Below are positions 60,837 through 64,000 of a DNA stretch of 64,000 nt, piece by piece. The DNA lies in contig NZ_FSRL01000001.1 in NCBI RefSeq assembly GCF_900142295.1, forward strand, positions 1,550,001-1,614,000, in the 5' to 3' direction. The position numbers and the translations under genes are program-made. The notes under the pieces were generated by a model. The model saw only the letters and a program-made list of their open reading frames with translations, ran no database searches and had not been told where the DNA came from. The stretch comes from Vannielia litorea (GTDB lineage Bacteria; Pseudomonadota; Alphaproteobacteria; Rhodobacterales; Rhodobacteraceae). Numbering within the stretch: the first letter of the stretch is position 1; every line of letters starts with the position of its first letter.

Positions 60837-61727
60837 ATGGCCGCCACTGAGAACGACGCACCGCAGGGCACGGCAGCCGACTGGCTGACCGACAAGCTCC
60901 TGCGCGGCTTCATCGGCGGCGCCCGCCTGCTGCCCTATGCCACCCGCATCCCCGCCTTCGGCAAGCTCACCCGCAGCGTCATCGGGCCGCTGGCGGGCTA
61001 CGGCAAGCGCGCCCAGGCCAACCTCGCCTATGTCTGGCCCGACATGGACGCCCCGGCCCGCGCCTCGCTGGCCGCGCGCGTCTGCGAAAACGCAGGCCGG
61101 GTGCTAATGGAGAACTACTCCAACCCCGAGTTCTTTGCCCGCGCCTCGACCTTCCCCCTCTCCGGCCCGGGCCTGCCCGCGCTGCAAGAGGCACGCGCCA
61201 GCGGCCGCCCGGTGATCGCGGTGACCGGCCATTTCGGCAACTACGAGGCCGCACGGGCCAAGCTCAACACCAGCGGCTACCACTTCGGCGGGCTCTACCG
61301 GCCCATGGCCAATGCCTTCTTCAACCAGCACTACGTGGAGACGATGGAGGCCGTGGGCCGCCCCGTGTTTCCGCAGGGCCGCGCCGGCACCATGGCCTTC
61401 ATCCGCCACCTCAAGGCCGGCGGCATGCTCATCATCCTGCACGATGTCCACGCCTGGCGCGGCGAGGTGATCGACTTCCTGGGCCGCCCCGCCCGCACCG
61501 CCACCTCCGCCGCCGACATGTCGCTGCGCTACGATGCGCTGATGGTGCCGATCTACGCCACCCGGCTGAACGGCGGGCTCGATTACGCCATCGAGATCGA
61601 GGCGCCGATCCCCCATTCCGACGCCCGCGCCATGACCGAGGCCGCCACCCGCAGTCTCGAAGACCGGATCGAGGCCAACCCCGAGCAATGGTTCTGGATC
61701 CACCGCCGCTGGAAGGTCGGACGCTGA
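60837..61727 (+). CDS. Lysophospholipid/lauroyl acyltransferase (LpxL/HtrB family)
   Basis: The 296-residue protein belongs to the late acyltransferases of lipid A. The catalytic His-x4-Glu motif is HFGNYE, within VIAVTGHFGNYEAARA. Other blocks are GLYRPMANAFFNQHY, FIRHLKAGGMLIILHD and the C-terminal NPEQWFWIHRRWK. The enzyme transfers a fatty acyl chain from acyl carrier protein, most likely to lipid A, at the inner membrane. It has GGGGAGAG seven bases before the ATG and is a single-gene unit. Confidence 0.9.
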   Translation: MAATENDAPQGTAADWLTDKLLRGFIGGARLLPYATRIPAFGKLTRSVIGPLAGYGKRAQANLAYVWPDMDAPARASLAARVCENAGRVLMENYSNPEFFARASTFPLSGPGLPALQEARASGRPVIAVTGHFGNYEAARAKLNTSGYHFGGLYRPMANAFFNQHYVETMEAVGRPVFPQGRAGTMAFIRHLKAGGMLIILHDVHAWRGEVIDFLGRPARTATSAADMSLRYDALMVPIYATRLNGGLDYAIEIEAPIPHSDARAMTEAATRSLEDRIEANPEQWFWIHRRWKVGR

Positions 61728-61790
61728 GGCGCGGAACATCCCGGCGCCTGCCACGTTGAGGTGCTCACCATCAACAGGAGGCATCCCGAC

Positions 61791-62228
61791 ATGATCAAGC
61801 GCAAGGCATCGGCCCATTGGAGCGGAAACATCAAGGACGGCAAGGGCACCGTCAGCACCGGCTCGGGCGCTCTCTCCGACCAGCCCTACGGCTTCAACAC
61901 CCGCTTCGAGGACGCCCCCGGCACCAACCCCGAGGAGCTGATCGGCGCCGCCCACGCAGGCTGCTTCACCATGGCGCTCTCCAAGGTGCTGGTCGACCAG
62001 ACCGGCCAGGAGGCCGAGGCACTCGACACCACCGCCACCGTCCACCTGGACAAGGAGGGCGAGGGGTTCGCCGTCAAGCGCGTGCACCTCGCGCTGAAGG
62101 GCCGCGTGCCCGGCATCGACGAGGCCGCCTTCATGAAGGCCGCCGAAACCGCCAAGGCCAACTGCCCGATCTCCAAGCTGCTCCAGGGCGGCGCGGAGAT
62201 CACGCTGGAGGCGCAGTTCGAAGGCTAG
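61791..62228 (+). CDS. OsmC-type peroxiredoxin
   Basis: OsmC/Ohr proteins reduce organic hydroperoxides. The 145-residue protein has the two catalytic cysteines in HAGCFTMALSKVL and AKANCPISKLL and the opening MIKRKASAHWSGNIKDGKGTVSTGSG typical of the OsmC subfamily. AGGAGG precedes the ATG at 61791. Its end overlaps the convergent membrane protein by four bases. Confidence 0.9.
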   Translation: MIKRKASAHWSGNIKDGKGTVSTGSGALSDQPYGFNTRFEDAPGTNPEELIGAAHAGCFTMALSKVLVDQTGQEAEALDTTATVHLDKEGEGFAVKRVHLALKGRVPGIDEAAFMKAAETAKANCPISKLLQGGAEITLEAQFEG

Positions 62229-62542
62229 AGGTAGAGCCCCACGAGCCAGGCGATCGCCGCCAGCCAGGCCACGCCCAGCACCCGCCCCGCGAAGAGGCAG
62301 GCGCGGGTCTGGCCGGGGGCGAGCAGGCTCTGCTGCACGGTGAGCAGGGCGGGGATGCCGAAGAAGAAGGCAAAGGCGAGGCCGAAGAGCACGGCCTCCA
62401 TCCCGCCGCCCTCGCTCAGGTGCAGGCTCGAGGCGCCAAGCGCGGCTCCAAAGATCAGCGCGGCGCAGGAAAGCGCGGCGCGGCCTGCGATCGGGCGCCA
62501 CCGGGGCGCGCAACCTTGCGGGTGAGGATCGGTGATATGCAT
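62225..62542 (-). CDS. Small unrecognised membrane protein
   Basis: The 105-residue protein has about three hydrophobic segments (AALSCAALIFGAALGASSL, AVLFGLAFAFFFGIPALLTV and AGRVLGVAWLAAIAWLVGLYL) after a short Pro/Arg-rich N-terminus. No family is evident. The start at 62542 has GGAG eight bases upstream. It is convergent with osmC, and the peptidase gene diverges from it 170 bases away. Confidence 0.6.
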   Translation of the reverse strand: MHITDPHPQGCAPRWRPIAGRAALSCAALIFGAALGASSLHLSEGGGMEAVLFGLAFAFFFGIPALLTVQQSLLAPGQTRACLFAGRVLGVAWLAAIAWLVGLYL

Positions 62543-62643
62543 CGGGGCAGCTCCGAAGGGATTTGGCACAAAAGGTCTTGGTCTTCGTTCAATGGCCCCA
62601 AGATGGGCAGGCCCCGCCGGGCCTGCAACGCCGCCACGCCGGG

Positions 62644-62670
62644 ATTCACGTTACCGACACCGGATTCACG
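62644..62670. repeat. ATTCACG direct repeat with ACCGG between
   Basis: ATTCACG occurs at 62644 and 62664 with ACCGG just before the second copy. The same order occurs near 59186. It lies in the divergent promoter region between the small membrane protein and the peptidase. Confidence 0.45.
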
Positions 62671-62712
62671 CCTGCCTTTCCCTGCGCGGCTTCGCGCTCC
62701 ATATATGTGCCA

Positions 62713-63402
62713 ATGCTGAAGCTCACCCCCATCCTCCTCGCCGTGCTCTACGGTCTCGTCCTGTGGCGTTTCTCGGCCTGGCGGCTCGCCCGCCAGCTCG
62801 ACGACCAGAGCACGCCCCTCGACGACCCGGCGCTGCTCAAGCTGACCGACCGCATGGCCCGCGCCCTCGACCTGCCCCGGCTGAAGGTCCACATCTTCGA
62901 GACCCCGGCGATCAATGGCCTCGCCGCGCCCGACGGGCGCATCTTCATCACCCGTGGCTTTCACGCCGCCCTGAAGCAGGGCACCGTCACCGAGCAGGAG
63001 CTGGCCTCGGTCATCGCCCACGAGCTCGGTCACGTGGCGCTGGGGCATTCGCGCCGCCGGATGATCGACTTTTCCGGGCAGAACGCCCTGCGGGTGGGGC
63101 TCGCCATGGTGCTCAACCGGGTTCTGCCCGGCATCGGCGCCGCCATCGCCACCGGCCTCACCTCCATGCTCATGGCGCGGCTCTCGCGGGCCGACGAGTT
63201 CGAGGCCGATGCCTATGCCTCCGCCCTGCTCACCAAGGCCGGCATCGGCACCGGCCCTCAGAAGGCGCTCTTCGCCAAGCTCGACAAACTCACCGGGGCC
63301 GGCGGCGCAAAGGTGCCTGCCTGGTTCATGAGCCACCCGCCCGCCGCCCGGCGGATCGCGGCGATCGAGGCCAACGAGGCGAAATGGGGCACCGGCAGCT
63401 GA
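62713..63402 (+). CDS. M48-family metallopeptidase
   Basis: The 229-residue protein has one N-terminal membrane segment (LTPILLAVLYGLVLWRF), the zinc motif HELGH in VIAHELGHVALGHSRR, and the third ligand glutamate in DEFEADAYA. This is the compact M48 (HtpX/BepA-like) type that degrades misfolded membrane or envelope proteins. A second hydrophobic stretch (LAMVLNRVLPGIGAAIATGL) follows the zinc helix. The ATG at 62713 matches the family start; a longer frame upstream is spurious. Confidence 0.9.
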   Translation: MLKLTPILLAVLYGLVLWRFSAWRLARQLDDQSTPLDDPALLKLTDRMARALDLPRLKVHIFETPAINGLAAPDGRIFITRGFHAALKQGTVTEQELASVIAHELGHVALGHSRRRMIDFSGQNALRVGLAMVLNRVLPGIGAAIATGLTSMLMARLSRADEFEADAYASALLTKAGIGTGPQKALFAKLDKLTGAGGAKVPAWFMSHPPAARRIAAIEANEAKWGTGS

Positions 63403-63526
63403 CGCCACCCTGCCCGTTTTCTTGCCGAGACTATCCCGGGGGAGCGGGGGCTGGCCTCCACTCCGTCCGCGCCGAAACGCCAAGCGTCAGACGCAGGCGC
63501 AACCTCCCGCAGCGCGGGGGCTGTCC

Positions 63527-64000
63527 CTAGGTCCTCGCGCCCGCCAAGGCCTTGCCCAGGCGCGGCAGCCGCGCCTTCTTCAGCAGCGCCCGCATCTCCC
63601 ACCCCTCGCCCGAAAGCCGCTCCGCCTCGGCGCGGACGGCCTCCGCCACAGCTGCCATCCGGGGCCGGTCGGCCTCGGCGAAGCCCAGCAGCAGGTTGTC
63701 GGGATCGGCCCGCATGAGGCCCTCCTCGGCCAGCACGTTGCGCGGAAAGTCCTTGGCGTTGGCGGTCACGATCCCGTCGGCCGAGCAGGCCACGGCGCAG
63801 GCCAGCACATGCACATCCGCCGGGTCGGGCAGCCAGAGCCGCGCCTCCAGCCCCGGCTCCACCTTCACCTCCGCCCGTGGCCAGGCCGCCCGCAGCAGGG
63901 CGATCTCGCCCTCTGCCTGCACGCCCTCGCCGGGCCCCCGCTTCAGCGCCGCGCGGCGCCACTCCTCCAGAATCCGGGCCGACCATTGCGGCTCGAAGAA
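63527..64000 (-). CDS. PIN domain protein, N-terminus outside the window
   Basis: The frame is open to the end of the window, so the 157 visible residues are the C-terminal part. It shows the PIN nuclease pattern around WLPDPADVHVLACAVAC with the conserved acidic residues and IVTANAKDFP. The preceding FFEPQWSARILEEWRRAA segment fits the RSP_2947-type PIN family, usually encoded without an obvious antitoxin, although a toxin role cannot be excluded because the upstream gene is not visible. Confidence 0.8.
   Translation of the reverse strand, partial: FFEPQWSARILEEWRRAALKRGPGEGVQAEGEIALLRAAWPRAEVKVEPGLEARLWLPDPADVHVLACAVACSADGIVTANAKDFPRNVLAEEGLMRADPDNLLLGFAEADRPRMAAVAEAVRAEAERLSGEGWEMRALLKKARLPRLGKALAGART

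Overview
This window is chromosomal DNA of a high-GC alphaproteobacterium of the Roseobacter/Rhodobacteraceae type. The evidence is the gene content and order (sulfotransferase-recA-alaS next to a CckA hybrid kinase; rsmB-guaB; an F1FO-ATPase zeta inhibitor subunit; an isolated fliG), TTAA-N7-TTAA CtrA sites, GTTC-N7-GTTC SOS boxes of the alphaproteobacterial kind, and a methionine synthase split into separate proteins as described in Phaeobacter. I see no rRNA operon, CRISPR array, insertion sequence or prophage. The window is core chromosome with a few accessory insertions.

Layout. 1-5.9 kb: end of typA, a VOC protein, a minus-strand block DUF486-DUF1330-alaS, and recA with an SOS box. 6-16.7 kb: sulfotransferase-like protein, cckA (CtrA site in its promoter), rsmB, guaB, two membrane proteins, and a DctD/DctB-like two-component pair whose regulator lacks the sigma-54 contact loop. 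16.7-21.8 kb: purC-purS-purQ, split by a DUF3592 protein and an exported TPR-CHAT protease-like protein. 21.9-25.5 kb: an unknown protein, ATPase zeta and an MprF-like protein. 25.6-30 kb: homocysteine methyltransferase, an SOS-boxed radical SAM gene, a corrinoid protein, and a TetR/DUF1638 pair. 30-36.7 kb: proB-obgE, GNAT, rpmA-rplU (L21 with a helix-hairpin-helix extension), DUF2059, sqdB and tRNA-Ser(CGA). 36.9-42 kb: outer membrane barrel, tungstate ABC transporter tupBCA, rlmE-ppx. 42.2-47.6 kb: virulence-factor-family protein, metF, methyltetrahydrofolate methyltransferase, a CtrA-site small protein, an unknown membrane-anchored protein and a RamA-like corrinoid activase. 48-52.1 kb: tRNA-Gly(CCC), pgi, and zwf-pgl with a LacI-type operator. 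52.3-64 kb: YbjN-like protein, HNH nuclease, cobK-glycosylase-esterase operon, MFS transporter, animal-type haem peroxidase, a tiny chitin-binding-like secreted protein, fliG, a lipid A-type acyltransferase, OsmC, an M48 peptidase and the end of a PIN protein.

How the genes work together. The strongest theme is one-carbon and methionine metabolism. The four activities normally fused in MetH (homocysteine domain, pterin domain, corrinoid carrier, reactivation) are separate genes here, with metF beside two of them and cobK of cobalamin synthesis further along. The three enzymes that must touch the corrinoid carrier all end in a tail with six arginines, while the carrier begins with an intensely acidic segment and MetF has no such tail. 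This suggests an electrostatic docking code and is the observation I find most worth testing. A second theme is CtrA/CckA: exact CtrA motifs precede cckA and a small conserved-looking protein, and a near-match precedes fliG. A third is SOS control, with boxes at recA and at a PA0069-family radical SAM gene.
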